A DNA stretch of 64,000 bases from Myxococcales bacterium (GTDB lineage: Bacteria > Myxococcota > Polyangia > Polyangiales > Polyangiaceae). The stretch covers positions 83,359 to 147,358 of the forward strand of contig PLXW01000052.1 in the NCBI GenBank assembly GCA_003151595.1, given 5' to 3'. The notes beneath the pieces are model-generated. The model was not told where the DNA came from and did not search any database. It was given only the letters and a program-made list of their open reading frames with translations. This document shows positions 52,432 through 62,468 of the stretch, in pieces; the first letter of the stretch is position 1; the number at the start of each line of letters is the position of its first letter. The position numbers were made by a program, and so were the translations under genes.

Positions 52432-53964
52432 TCAGAGCGCGAGGAGGAACGCGACGAGGTCCGCCTTCTCTTGCGCAGTGAACCCGATCGCGAAGCGCCT
52501 GTCGTAGAAGTTCACCGCGCCGGCGAGCGTCGCCGCGGAGCCGCCGTGGAAGTACGGAGCGCGCCCGGCCAGACCGCGGAGGATCGGCGCCTTGAACTTC
52601 CCGATGTCGGCCCACTTCCCGGTCACGAGGGCGCGTCCCGGATCGGTGACCTGAACCGTGGCCCCGGTCACGTTGTTCTGCAGCGTGTAGAGCGGCAAGT
52701 CGGGCGTCCGGCGCGCGCCATCGGCGATCCCGATGTTCATCGGGAGCGCCACGGAGTGATGTCCGTAGTTCGGCGCGTCGTGGCACGTCGTGCATGTCCC
52801 CGGCAGACTGGCGATGCCGAGCACGTCGTTGAGCCCTCCGACGCCCGTGATCGCGATCGGCTTCCGGTTGAAGAGCGCCTCTCCGCGCGCGATCTGCGCC
52901 TGGTAAGCGTTCGTCGCGCCCGACCAGGCCGAATAGAGGGTGAACGCGTCGGGCGTGAATGGTGCGTGGGTGACCGAATCGCCGGCGAGGACATCGTTGA
53001 TTCCCACGTAGAAGGGCTGATTCGCCGAGAGCCAGTCGGGGCCCCCATTGCCGCCGTTCAGGGACAGATCCCCGGCGTTCGCGTCGACGCTCTGCGCCGT
53101 GTGCAGGCCCGTCTCGAAGTCGACGATCGCTTGGAGGTCCGCGCTCGCCAGCCCGGCGATCGCCTGCGCGTGCCCGAGCGTCGCTCCCATCGCCTGATCC
53201 AGCAGGTCGGAGATGATGTCGTGGCCGGGGAGCGTTTCGCGACCGTCCCACATGACGGTGGTGAGCACCGGCGTGGGGACGGGTTGGTCTTTCGGGTTTC
53301 CGTTCGTGCTCGCGGGTGACAGCCGCAGGTTGGTCGCGGGGAGCGGCCTGCGAAAGAGCGAGAGCTGCGCCGACGAGGCGTAGCCGTAAGGATCGTCGAC
53401 TGCCGCGAGGACGAACTCGGCCCCGGCAGGGATACCGATGCCAACCCGAATGACGCCCTTGGTGAGGAGCATGCTGAAGGCGCTCGTCCGGGCGGCGGCC
53501 GTGCTCACGTCGGCGTTCGGAGAGTTCGCGCCATCGACGGTGCGGAAGATCGGATCCGTGGCGCCATAGTTCGCGGGGTTCGCCTCCACCGGGCAGTCGG
53601 CGAGATTGAGGAGGCAGCTCGTATTGGTGACGACGAGCGGGTTCGTGAAGCGGAGCCGGATGCTCGCGGCGCTGACTCCCCAGGCATCCTGGGGCGTGTG
53701 GCAGTGAATGCACGCGCGGCCGTTGGTCCCGAGGGACGTGAAGAATGGATACCCGCTGATCTTGTTCGGCTTGAACATGATCTTCGCGTTGTCCGTGTAA
53801 GTCCGCAGGGTCCCGCTCGCGTTCGAGAACGCGAGGGAGTTCAGTTTGTCGGAGGCCGCGAGCGAGACTCTCCCCACCTCCTCGTGGGCCGTCTCTCCGA
53901 CGGGACCACCGCAGCCGCTCAGCAGTCCCACGACGATTGCCCCAACACCGGTGCGCTTCTTCAT
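52432..53964 (-). CDS. Di-heme cytochrome c peroxidase-like lipoprotein
   Basis: The ATG at 53964 follows GGGAG and opens a lipoprotein signal with lipobox LLSGC; 510 residues. Heme sites are CIHCH near residue 84 and CTTCH near 390. MWDGRETLPGHD and PYFHGGSAATLAGAVNFYDR are typical of the CcpA/MauG-type family in deltaproteobacterial lineages. It probably works on the outer membrane in electron transfer or peroxide reduction. It has no propeller part, unlike the larger cytochrome at 43544. It converges on the duplicated cassette. Confidence 0.88.
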   Translation of the reverse strand: MKKRTGVGAIVVGLLSGCGGPVGETAHEEVGRVSLAASDKLNSLAFSNASGTLRTYTDNAKIMFKPNKISGYPFFTSLGTNGRACIHCHTPQDAWGVSAASIRLRFTNPLVVTNTSCLLNLADCPVEANPANYGATDPIFRTVDGANSPNADVSTAAARTSAFSMLLTKGVIRVGIGIPAGAEFVLAAVDDPYGYASSAQLSLFRRPLPATNLRLSPASTNGNPKDQPVPTPVLTTVMWDGRETLPGHDIISDLLDQAMGATLGHAQAIAGLASADLQAIVDFETGLHTAQSVDANAGDLSLNGGNGGPDWLSANQPFYVGINDVLAGDSVTHAPFTPDAFTLYSAWSGATNAYQAQIARGEALFNRKPIAITGVGGLNDVLGIASLPGTCTTCHDAPNYGHHSVALPMNIGIADGARRTPDLPLYTLQNNVTGATVQVTDPGRALVTGKWADIGKFKAPILRGLAGRAPYFHGGSAATLAGAVNFYDRRFAIGFTAQEKADLVAFLLAL

Positions 53965-54594
53965 CTGTTCACTCCCTCTCAAGATGGACCAAGGCATGTC
54001 CCCGACGCACCGACGCGTGGGGTGTCGTCCGCCGTGCACGATGCACGACGACAGTCGGCGATCACGTTCGGCTCGGCGCGCGGCTCCCCGTCGCGCGAGC
54101 GCTGGGTTCAACTTCTCAGAGGTCTCCCATCGCGCCTGTCATCTCAGTTCCATGTCGCGTTGCGCGCAGCGCGCAGACGTACCCCGCCGCTCCGTCCCGC
54201 ATCGGGGACGTCGCGCGCTACTGCTGCCGACCAACCTCAGTGACTCGATGCCTGCGACACTCAGCTTCACACGCGCGCTGCGGTCTCTCTTGCGGCCATC
54301 CCAGGCAATTGGGCCGACCATGAACGCGCGCGCTGCAAAGTCGACGAGACGTGGTGCAGAGTTCAGACCATTAACTCTTGGAGTTCACGGGACCGTTCGA
54401 GCAGGTACGCGAGGCAACCTCACGTGGCGTACTTCGGCCGATGGCAGGGAGGCTCGCAGAGCTCGGGTCGGAGGGATCGGCGAAGTGACGCGGAGAACGA
54501 GAGGAACCGCGACCGGTTCTTGACAATCTGCGCTCGTCCGATGAAGGTGCGCGTCCTCTTTCGGTGACGCGCCGCTCGGCGAGGCATCGAGGGC
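53965..54594. other. Intergenic region with no recognisable gene
   Basis: This 630-bp stretch upstream of the cytochrome gene and before the tRNA holds no frame with convincing coding character on either strand. It must contain the promoters of both, but I cannot point to them. Confidence 0.5.
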
Positions 54595-54670
54595 GCCCAG
54601 ATAGCTCAGTTGGTAGAGCAGGGGATTGAAAATCCCCGTGTCGGCGGTTCGATTCCGTCTCTGGGCACCA
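54595..54670 (+). tRNA. tRNA-Phe (GAA)
   Basis: The 76-base gene has acceptor arms GCCCAGA and TCTGGGC, the D-loop AGCTCAGTTGGTAGAGC, the anticodon stem GGGGA/TCCCC with GAA at 54628-54630, the T-loop GGTTCGATTCC and an encoded CCA. All positions fit a standard bacterial tRNA-Phe. Confidence 0.97.
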
Positions 54671-54760
54671 GAATCCCGCGGCAGAGCGCGGGGCAAGGTG
54701 GCGGCAGTCCGGGAGCGCTCCCCCGCCCGGGACTCCCCCGCGCAGCGTATCCTCCCGCCC

Positions 54761-55189
54761 ATGTCCCCTTCCGCCACCGAAACCCTCATCTGGGAAGGCC
54801 ACCCCACGTGGCGCGCGTGGCCCATCCAGTGGATCTTCGGCTGGATCCTCCTCCCGATCATCGTCGGCCTCTTCCTCCTCATGCCCATCTGGACGCGCAT
54901 GAAGGCGAACCGCTGGAAGCTCACATCGCGCCGCATCGAGGTCGAGAGCGGGCTCCTCTCGAAGAAGGTCGACACTCTGGAGCTCTGGCGGATACGCGAC
55001 GTGGAGTACCGGCAGTCGCTCATCGATCGCATGGCCGGGGTCGCGTGCATCTTCGTGACGGCGCACGACGGGACGCAGCCGGCGCTCGAGATCCGCGGCA
55101 TCCCGGGCGACCGCGCGATCTACGACCAGCTGATGGCCGCCGTGATGGACGCGCGCCAGCAGCGCGGCGTGATGAACTTGAATCCGTGA
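54761..55189 (+). CDS. PH-domain (YdbS-like) membrane protein
   Basis: This 142-residue protein opens LIWEGHPTWRAW, has one long or two closely spaced membrane helices (IQWIFGWILLPIIVGLFLLM), then a bacterial PH domain: WKLTSRRIEVESGLLSKKVD, then LWRIRDVEYRQSLIDRMAGV. This matches the bPH2/YdbS family of small inner-membrane proteins of unknown function. It lies 90 bases behind the tRNA. Confidence 0.82.
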   Translation: MSPSATETLIWEGHPTWRAWPIQWIFGWILLPIIVGLFLLMPIWTRMKANRWKLTSRRIEVESGLLSKKVDTLELWRIRDVEYRQSLIDRMAGVACIFVTAHDGTQPALEIRGIPGDRAIYDQLMAAVMDARQQRGVMNLNP

Positions 55190-55250
55190 AGAGTGACGGA
55201 GCGACGGTGACGGAGCGACCGCACGCCCGACTCGCTCTATGCTGCGCGCC

Positions 55251-56795
55251 ATGAAGCGAAGTCTCTGGCTGCTCGGCTCGTCTCTCGGTGCCCTCGCCCT
55301 CGCGAACCTCCCCGCCGCGTGCGTCTCCAACACCGATACCGCGCCCGGTGGCTCCGACTCGGGGACGCCCCCCGAAGGGGACGGAGGCTCGCCCGGCAGC
55401 GACGCTTCGCAACCGATCAACGACGCCGCGCTCAGCGACGCCGGAGCCGACACCTCCATCGCGGACGCGGACGCAGCGGCGCAGCCTCTCACGCTGAAGG
55501 TGCTCCTCCTCGGCGCGCCGGAGCAGGGCATCCACGTCGTGTTTCAAGACGCGACGGGCGTGGTGATCACGAGCGCCGACACCGACGCGACCGGGACGGT
55601 CACTCAGCTCGTCGCCGCCGGAAGCCAGGTCACCGTCTTGCTCGGCACGACGACCAGTCCAAACCTCGTCACCCTCACGGACGTCGCGCCGGGCGACGTG
55701 CTCACGGTCGTCGACACGGAGAACGAGAGCTTTTCGAGCAACAGCGTGTCGTTCACTCTCCCCGCGCCCACGTGGGACGCCTCGGGGAGCACCGAGCAGG
55801 TGCACGCGGGGAGCTGCCAGGTGACCCTCCCTGGGATCCTCTATCCCCAACCCTTCTGCCAATCGGGCGGGGTGTTCCCCGTCCTCGCGCGCGCGCTCGA
55901 CTCGACGGGGCAAGAGCTCGCGTACACGTACCAGGGAGGGAACGTGCTCGACCCCGATGGCGGGCTCCCCGACGGCGACACCACGGTCCCCGTCGTCGTG
56001 ACCCGCCCGTGGGCGACGTCGACCGCCACGGCCACGATCACCGTGACGAACCCGCCGCCGCAAACGATCGACGGCGGACAGGTCTCGACCGCGAACAGGG
56101 TCTCGGTCTCGTACTCCGAGGTATCGGGGAACGTCCCTCTTTCGCTTCTGTCCGGGGCGGGCAGCACGATCGACGACGCCGGCACGCAGACCGTCGGATA
56201 CGTGATGCACCCCGGGTACCCCGACTTCGTCCAGGCGGCGGCGTACGACGACTTCAACACGGGCTACGGCAGCGTCGAGATGATCGTCGCCGGCGCGACT
56301 CGGGCGGCGGCCACGGCGACGTCGCAGTCCCTCTCCCTGGATCTCTCGTCGCTCCCGCCGATCGTCGCCGCGTCGATCGACTCGAGCAGCGCCGGAACGA
56401 TCGCGCAGCCGAACGTGACCTGGACGAGCGCGGGCTCTCTGTCCGCCGCCAACGGGATCTTCGTGCAGGCGCAGTGGTACCAGACCATCCCTCTCGACGG
56501 CGGAGGCGCCAGCTACGTGAGCGGCACGTGGACCATCCTCGCTCCCCCGACGGCGACGAGCGTGCATGCCCCCGCGCTCCCGGCCTCGTTCGCGCCATGG
56601 ATCCCCGGGGTCGGCTCGTCGTGGACGACGCTGCCCAGAGTCGGCGCGATCAAGGCGTCGTTCGTCCCCGGGTACGCGGCGCTGCGCGCACAGTTCGGGA
56701 GCCTGCCGTTCATGTCCGGCTACCAGATCGTCGTACCCACGCTCCCTGTGAATGGGACGATCTACGTGAGTGGGATCTATCCGAACGAGGGGTGA
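55251..56795 (+). CDS. Secreted lipoprotein of unknown function
   Basis: From the ATG at 55251 (another ATG lies 12 bases upstream) the product has 514 residues with lipobox LPAAC and an Asp/Gly/Ser linker to about residue 75. The remainder is beta-rich, with an Ig-like or carboxypeptidase-regulatory-like segment (VLLLGAPEQGIHVVFQDATG, then VVITSADTDATGTVTQLVAA) and later Thr/Val-rich strands. I recognise no catalytic motif. It is probably on the cell surface. A second lipoprotein gene starts 35 bases later on the same strand. Confidence 0.7.
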   Translation: MKRSLWLLGSSLGALALANLPAACVSNTDTAPGGSDSGTPPEGDGGSPGSDASQPINDAALSDAGADTSIADADAAAQPLTLKVLLLGAPEQGIHVVFQDATGVVITSADTDATGTVTQLVAAGSQVTVLLGTTTSPNLVTLTDVAPGDVLTVVDTENESFSSNSVSFTLPAPTWDASGSTEQVHAGSCQVTLPGILYPQPFCQSGGVFPVLARALDSTGQELAYTYQGGNVLDPDGGLPDGDTTVPVVVTRPWATSTATATITVTNPPPQTIDGGQVSTANRVSVSYSEVSGNVPLSLLSGAGSTIDDAGTQTVGYVMHPGYPDFVQAAAYDDFNTGYGSVEMIVAGATRAAATATSQSLSLDLSSLPPIVAASIDSSSAGTIAQPNVTWTSAGSLSAANGIFVQAQWYQTIPLDGGGASYVSGTWTILAPPTATSVHAPALPASFAPWIPGVGSSWTTLPRVGAIKASFVPGYAALRAQFGSLPFMSGYQIVVPTLPVNGTIYVSGIYPNEG

Positions 56796-56830
56796 GCGCC
56801 TTACGCTCTCCTCTCTGGAGGGGAGTGCCC

Positions 56831-57682
56831 ATGCGTCTTCGAACCAAGGTCTCGTGCGCCATCATCACCGGCCTCGGCATGACTTCACTCGCCGCGTTCG
56901 CCGCAGGCTGCGTCGGCGATGACAACGCCACGCCCGCCGTCGACTCCGGTCTCGACTCGACGGTGAACGAACCCGAGACGAGCACCCCGACGCCCGACGC
57001 GAGCGAAGACGCAGGACCGGGGACCGACTCTGCGCCGACGAACCAGGACGCCGGCGACGACGCGGGCGACTCGGCGATCCCCGACACGGGCGTCGACGCC
57101 GGATGCGCTCCGGCGTTGCCCGGTGCGTGGCAGCCACCCGCATACGTGCCGGCCATCGGGCGCTACACGTCCCACTGCGACAACGGGTCGAGTCAGGTGG
57201 ACGGCTACTGGACGGCGTGCCTCGGCGACGCGGCGGCCCCTGCGGCATGCGCGGCGTTCGCCGACGCCTCGGCTTTGAACGCCGACTGCGCGCCGTGCCT
57301 CGTCACGCCGGAGGACGCCGGCGCGTACGGCGCCGCGGTCGTGCGCGGTGTGCCGGTGTTGAACCTCGCGGGGTGCATCCAGATCGCCGACACGAGCGAC
57401 GCCGGCCTCGCGTGCGCGACGGCGGTGCAAGCGACGGAGGCGTGCGCCGAAGCGGCGTGCCGTGCGAGCTGCGCGCTGACGAGCGATCCGGCGAGCGTCG
57501 CGGCGTACGTCGCGTGCACGAAAGCCGCGACCGCATCCACGGCGTGCAGCACGTGGGCGACGCCCGCCCAGGGGTGCGTCAGCGCCGAGCAAGAAGCGGG
57601 CGTGGGCGAGATCACGAACTGCTTCGCCGCCACGGCCGAGCAAGAGTTCGACGACATCGGCGTCTACTTCTGCGGGAGCTGA
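56831..57682 (+). CDS. Cys-rich secreted lipoprotein
   Basis: GGAGGGGAG precedes the ATG at 56831. The 283 residues carry a signal with lipobox FAAGC, a Pro/Asp/Thr linker to about residue 90 and a domain with more than a dozen cysteines (YTSHCDNGSSQVDGYWTACL, DCAPCLVTPED, CAEAACRASCALTSD). The cysteines suggest a disulfide-bonded extracellular fold. Proteins of this kind are frequent in Polyangia and have no known role. It is probably co-transcribed with the lipoprotein gene before it. Confidence 0.7.
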   Translation: MRLRTKVSCAIITGLGMTSLAAFAAGCVGDDNATPAVDSGLDSTVNEPETSTPTPDASEDAGPGTDSAPTNQDAGDDAGDSAIPDTGVDAGCAPALPGAWQPPAYVPAIGRYTSHCDNGSSQVDGYWTACLGDAAAPAACAAFADASALNADCAPCLVTPEDAGAYGAAVVRGVPVLNLAGCIQIADTSDAGLACATAVQATEACAEAACRASCALTSDPASVAAYVACTKAATASTACSTWATPAQGCVSAEQEAGVGEITNCFAATAEQEFDDIGVYFCGS

Positions 57683-57700
57683 GGGTCTCTCTCTCGAACG

Positions 57701-58663
57701 CTAGCCAAGCCTCCGCGCGAGCTCGTCGGCGCCGTTCGCGCGCGGCACGTGACCCGCGCACGTCTTCACGCGCCACGCCTGGTCGTCGATGTTGCGCGCG
57801 AACGCCGTGAACGTCGTGCGCTCCGCGAAGCCGAGCCACTGCGCTTCCCAGAAAGCGTTGTAGCCGGCGCCGCTCGCGATCGCGTCGGCGCCGGGGAGCC
57901 ACTCGGCGAGCGGGAAGAACGAGTCGCCGTCGTGCACGTGAACGCCCGGCGCGCGCGCAGCCTCGGCTCTCTCGTCGACGCTGGTGACCGCGCCCTTCAT
58001 CGCATCGTCGCGCGACAGCGTGAACGCATGCACCGAGCCGCCCCCCTTCGTGAGCTCCGCCCACTCTCCGGGCACGCCGACCTGATGCACCACCACCAGC
58101 CGCTCGCCCGCCGCGACGCCGAGCGCCTCGCGCAGCGCCGTCTTCGGCTTCACCTCGCCGGGGTTCGCGATCACGATCGGATCGATCGCCTCGTCTTCAT
58201 GTCCCCTCCCCGCCCCCGGCTCGATCGCGATCACGCGCGCGTACTGCGAGCGCTCGTACGGATGCCCCGGCGGCCCGATGAACCACTTCGGCGGCACGCT
58301 TCGGATGAGCAGCCACGCTTCGCACGACGGCAGCGGGAGCACGTGACGAAGCGGCGCCCAGAAGAGATCCACGAGAACCACGTCTGGGGCGAACGCCGCC
58401 AGCGCCCGCGCGAGATCGCTCTCCCTGGCGCGCGCCGGATCACGCAGCTCCTCGTGCTTCACGGTCACCTCGCGCAGCGACGCGCCGCGATCGCCTTCGC
58501 GCCCTGCGCGCGCGACGGCGTATGGAAAGCGCGGCGCGAAGATCGCGAACGTGGCCTTCGATCCACAGCGAGCGAGCGCGCGCTCGATGGCGAGCCCCCG
58601 CAACAGGTGCCCGGCGCCGATCGTCCCCGCCGTGAAAAACGCGACGCGCACGCGCGCGAGCAT
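57701..58663 (-). CDS. GT-B type glycosyltransferase-like protein
   Basis: This 320-residue protein opens VAFFTAGTIGAGHLLRGLAI, the N-terminal loop of MurG/MGT-like GT-B enzymes, and has PDVVLVDLFWAPLRHVLPLP in the middle and ADAIASGAGYNAFWEAQWLG near the end, where the sugar-nucleotide donor binds in such proteins. It is shorter than MurG (about 360). No membrane segment is present. Acceptor and donor cannot be told. It converges on the Cys-rich lipoprotein gene with 18 bases between stops and is divergent from the kinase gene. Confidence 0.7.
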   Translation of the reverse strand: MLARVRVAFFTAGTIGAGHLLRGLAIERALARCGSKATFAIFAPRFPYAVARAGREGDRGASLREVTVKHEELRDPARARESDLARALAAFAPDVVLVDLFWAPLRHVLPLPSCEAWLLIRSVPPKWFIGPPGHPYERSQYARVIAIEPGAGRGHEDEAIDPIVIANPGEVKPKTALREALGVAAGERLVVVHQVGVPGEWAELTKGGGSVHAFTLSRDDAMKGAVTSVDERAEAARAPGVHVHDGDSFFPLAEWLPGADAIASGAGYNAFWEAQWLGFAERTTFTAFARNIDDQAWRVKTCAGHVPRANGADELARRLG

Positions 58664-58736
58664 ACGATAGCCTTTTCGATCAGGGGGCGATGTCGCTGAG
58701 CGATCGGATGCAGCTGCCGCGCGGTTTGGCGGTCAC

Positions 58737-61700
58737 ATGAGTCGCGCGATCCCGACGCTCCCGTCGCGCTTCCGCCTCGGCCGACGTCTCGGCGAAGGGG
58801 GGATGGGGACCGTCTACGAAGCGCACGATCGCGAGCGCGACGAGCGGGTCGCCATCAAGGTGCTGAAGAAAGGGACGCACAGCGGCCTGACGCGCTTCAA
58901 GCGCGAGTTCCGATCGCTCCAGGACATCCACCACCCGAACCTCGTCACGCTCGGCGAGCTCTTCTCCGAAGGGGACGAGTGGTTCTTCACGATGGAGCTC
59001 GTGAAGGGGGAAGACTTCATCTCGTGGGTCACGCGGTCGTCGCACTCGCAAGACGTGGATCGCGACGAGAACGAGCGCGACACGGGGCGGCCGCCGGCGA
59101 TGCTGGTGTTCGACGAGAAGCGGCTCCGCACGTCGCTGGTGCAGCTGGCGCAGGGGCTTGGCGCGCTGCACGAAGCGCAGAAGGTGCATCGCGACGTGAA
59201 GCCGTCGAACGTGCTCGTCGACGACGATGGGCGCGTCGTGGTGCTCGACTTCGGTCTGGTGCACGACCTCGCGGCCGACCTCGGGCCGACGATGACCGAT
59301 CTCGACGTGGTGGGGACCCCTGCGTACATGGCTCCGGAGCAAGCCGCGTCGCGCGCCGTGGGGCCGGCCGCCGATTGGTATGCGGTGGGCGTGCTCCTCT
59401 ACGAGACGCTGACCGGCGAGCTCCCGTTCGACGGCGCGCCGCTCGAGATGCTCCTCGCGAAGCAACGGAGCGAGCCGAAGCCGCCGGGGACGATCGCGCA
59501 GGGGATCCCCGCCGATCTCGACGAGCTGTGCACGCGCCTCCTCCACTTCGATCCCGTGCAGCGCCCCACCGGGCGACAGATCCTCCGCTCGCTCGACGCC
59601 GCCCCCTCGATGGTCGATCGCTCGTCGATGTCGCTGTCGTCGACCTCGCTCGGCGTGCCGTTCGTCGGGCGCGAGCAGGAGCTGGCCGAGCTGCGGCTGG
59701 CGTTCGAGGACTCGCGACGGAAGGCGGTGACGCTGTTGGTGCGCGGTGAGTCGGGCATCGGCAAGAGCTGCATGGTGCGCCACTTCACCGACGGCGTGAC
59801 CTCGCAGGGTCGCGACGTGCTCCTCCTTCAGGGGCGCTGCTACGAGCGCGAGAGCGTCCCGTACAAAGCGTTCGACGGCGTGGTCGACGCCATCGCGCGG
59901 TTCCTGGCGCGCCTCCCTTCGAGCGCCGTCGAGCGCTTCCTCCCGACGCGCCCCGCGCGCCTCCTCCAGCTCTTTCCGATCCTCCGTCGCGTCGAGGCGA
60001 TCGCGCAGGCGCCCGGGAACGACGACGCGGTGCTCGATCCGCACGAGATCCGCTCGCGTGCCTTCAGCGCGATGCGCGAGCTCATCGCGCGGATCGCCGA
60101 CGCGCACCGGCTCATCGTGCTCATCGACGATCTCCAGTGGGCCGACGCCGACAGCTTCGCGCTCCTCTACGAGATCCTGCGGCCGCCCGAGGAGCCGAGC
60201 TTCCTTCTCCTTGGGACGGTGCGCGAGGCCTCGAGCGAAGCCTCCATGGCGGCGGTGCCCGATCACGATCCCACGACGCTGCTCCCCGGCGACATCCGGC
60301 GGATCGATCTCGCGCGCCTCCCGCGCGACGACGCGCGCACGCTGGTGAGCAAGCTGGTGCAGCGCATCGCGCCCGAGATGCCGATCAGCGCCGAAACGCT
60401 GGCCGAAGAGGCCGACGGTCACCCGCTGTTCATCGACGAGATCGTCCGCCACCTGTTCCTCGTCGGCGCGTCGCAAGGGCCGCTGCGCCTCGAAGACGTG
60501 CTCTGGTCGCGCATCAGCCTGCTCGAGGATCTGCCGCGCAAGATCATCGAGGTGCTCGCCGTCGCCAACTCGCCGCTGTCGCAGGCCGTCGTGGCCAAGG
60601 CCATCGAGGCCACGCCGTCGGAGCTCGCGCGGACGCTCTCGTTTCTGCGCGTCGCGCACCTCGTGCGAACCACCGGCGCGCGCGGGAGCGATCAGATCGA
60701 GGTGTTCCACGGGCGCGTGCGCGACGCCGTGCTGGCGAACACGTCGGACGAAGCTTGCCGGCGGCATCACCTGCGGATCGCCGTGGCGCTGGAGTCGACG
60801 GGGAGCAACGACGCCGATCTGCTCGGCGTGCACTGGCTCGGCGCGGGCGACAAGGAGAAGGCCTCGAAGTACATGCTCATGGCGGCGGATCGCGCCTCCG
60901 CGGCGCTGGCGTTCGATCGCGCCGCGAGCCTCTACGCCTGGACCCTCGAGCTGCGCGAGAAAGGGACACGGAAGTTCGTCCTCGCCGAGATACGCCTCCT
61001 TCAGACGAAGCTGGGAGACGCGCTCGTCAGCGCGGGGAGAGGCGCACGCGCGGCGCAGGCGTACCGCGCCGCGGCCATCGGCGCGAACGAAGCGGAGGCG
61101 ATCGATCTGCGAAGCCGCGCCGCCGATCAGCTCCTGCGAAGCGGACACTTCGACGACGGGCTCGTCGCGATTCAGGAAGTGCTGGCCTCGATCGGGATGA
61201 AGCTCCCGGAGGCGCCGTGGCGCGCGCTCGTGGCGCTCGTGTTGTGGCGCGTGGTGCTCACGCTTCGCGGGCTCGGCTATCGCCTGCGCGACGCGAGTCA
61301 CGTGGCGGCGCGCGATCTCACGCGCATCGATGCCTGCTCGGCGGTGGCGCTGTCGCTATCGCTCGTCGATCCTCTTTGCGGGCAGGTCTTTCAGACGCGG
61401 AACATCCTGTGGTCGCTCGGCACCGGCGAGCCTCAGCGCGTCTCGCGCGCCCTCTCGCTCGAAGTAGGCTACCGCGCGATTCGCGGATGGCCGGAATGGA
61501 AGCGCACGAACGCGCTCGACGTCGAGGCGCGCGGGCTGGCGCGCGAGATCGCCGAGCCATACACCGTGGCCTGGTCACTGGCCACGTCGGGAACGGCGCG
61601 GTTCCTGGCCGGGCTGTTCGAGGAAGCGCTGGCGACGTGTGACGAGGCCGAGAAGATCTTCGTCACGCAGTGCGCCGGCGCGAGCTGGGAGACGGCGACG

Positions 61701-62468
61701 TCACGCCTCTTCGCGCTCCAGTCGCTCTCGTACATGGGGCGGATGAAGGAGCTCACGGCGCGTCAGTCGATCGCGCTTCGCGCCGCGACCGAGCGCGGCG
61801 ATCTCTACGCCGCGGTGAACCTCCGCATCGGCCACCCGAACCTCGTCTGGCTCGTGGCCGGCGAGCCGGCGCGCGCGCGGCACGAGGCGACCGAGGCGAT
61901 GCGCGAGTGGTCCAAGCGAGGGTTTCACCTGGAGCACTACTTCGAGCTGCTCGCGCACTCGAACGCGGATCTCTACGAAGGGAAGGCGCACGCCGCATAC
62001 GACCGCATCGTGACCAGCTGGAAGCCGCTGCAGCGATCGCTCATCATGCGCGTGCAGCCGGTGAAGCTGGCGGCGTTGCACCTGCGCGCGCGCGCGGCGC
62101 TGGCTGTGGCGGCGCAAGATCCGAAGAGGCGGAGCGACATGCTCGCCATCGCCGAGAGCGACGCGAGGGCGATCGCGCGCGAGAAGACGCCGTGGGTGAT
62201 GTCGTGGAGCACGACCCTCCAGGCCGGGATCGCGAACGTGAAGGGGGAAAAGGCGCGCGCGGTGACGCTGCTCGAGCGCGCGAGCACGGAGGCCGATCAG
62301 GCGAAGCTCGGGCTCATCGCGGCGGCGGCGCGCTTCGGGCGAGGCAAGAGCCTCGGCGGCGATGAAGGGGCGAAGCTGGTGGCCGAAGCGAGGGCGTGGG
62401 TCGTCTCTCAAGGAGTCAGCGTGCCAGAGCGAATGTTCGCGCTCGTGGTGCCGGCGTTCGAATCATGA
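58737..62468 (+). CDS. Ser/Thr kinase-AAA ATPase-TPR signalling protein
   Basis: This 1243-residue protein has a Pkn-type kinase domain (about 10-290) with GEGGMG at 19-24, Lys41, HRDVKPSN with Asp153, and DFG at 171-173. An AAA_16-type STAND ATPase follows, with FVGREQELAEL, Walker A GESGIGKS from residue 337 and Walker B LIVLIDDLQWAD. The remaining 600 residues are TPR-like helical repeats. No membrane helix is evident. Proteins of this build are typical of myxobacteria and act as stand-alone cytoplasmic signal integrators. Its 3' end overlaps by six bases the 3' end of a convergent paralogue. Confidence 0.92.
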   Translation: MSRAIPTLPSRFRLGRRLGEGGMGTVYEAHDRERDERVAIKVLKKGTHSGLTRFKREFRSLQDIHHPNLVTLGELFSEGDEWFFTMELVKGEDFISWVTRSSHSQDVDRDENERDTGRPPAMLVFDEKRLRTSLVQLAQGLGALHEAQKVHRDVKPSNVLVDDDGRVVVLDFGLVHDLAADLGPTMTDLDVVGTPAYMAPEQAASRAVGPAADWYAVGVLLYETLTGELPFDGAPLEMLLAKQRSEPKPPGTIAQGIPADLDELCTRLLHFDPVQRPTGRQILRSLDAAPSMVDRSSMSLSSTSLGVPFVGREQELAELRLAFEDSRRKAVTLLVRGESGIGKSCMVRHFTDGVTSQGRDVLLLQGRCYERESVPYKAFDGVVDAIARFLARLPSSAVERFLPTRPARLLQLFPILRRVEAIAQAPGNDDAVLDPHEIRSRAFSAMRELIARIADAHRLIVLIDDLQWADADSFALLYEILRPPEEPSFLLLGTVREASSEASMAAVPDHDPTTLLPGDIRRIDLARLPRDDARTLVSKLVQRIAPEMPISAETLAEEADGHPLFIDEIVRHLFLVGASQGPLRLEDVLWSRISLLEDLPRKIIEVLAVANSPLSQAVVAKAIEATPSELARTLSFLRVAHLVRTTGARGSDQIEVFHGRVRDAVLANTSDEACRRHHLRIAVALESTGSNDADLLGVHWLGAGDKEKASKYMLMAADRASAALAFDRAASLYAWTLELREKGTRKFVLAEIRLLQTKLGDALVSAGRGARAAQAYRAAAIGANEAEAIDLRSRAADQLLRSGHFDDGLVAIQEVLASIGMKLPEAPWRALVALVLWRVVLTLRGLGYRLRDASHVAARDLTRIDACSAVALSLSLVDPLCGQVFQTRNILWSLGTGEPQRVSRALSLEVGYRAIRGWPEWKRTNALDVEARGLAREIAEPYTVAWSLATSGTARFLAGLFEEALATCDEAEKIFVTQCAGASWETATSRLFALQSLSYMGRMKELTARQSIALRAATERGDLYAAVNLRIGHPNLVWLVAGEPARARHEATEAMREWSKRGFHLEHYFELLAHSNADLYEGKAHAAYDRIVTSWKPLQRSLIMRVQPVKLAALHLRARAALAVAAQDPKRRSDMLAIAESDARAIAREKTPWVMSWSTTLQAGIANVKGEKARAVTLLERASTEADQAKLGLIAAAARFGRGKSLGGDEGAKLVAEARAWVVSQGVSVPERMFALVVPAFES

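Noticed and set aside
54371..55531. 386-codon minus-strand frame across the tRNA and PH-protein gene
   Set aside because: It runs through tRNA-Phe and is antisense to a recognised membrane-protein gene.
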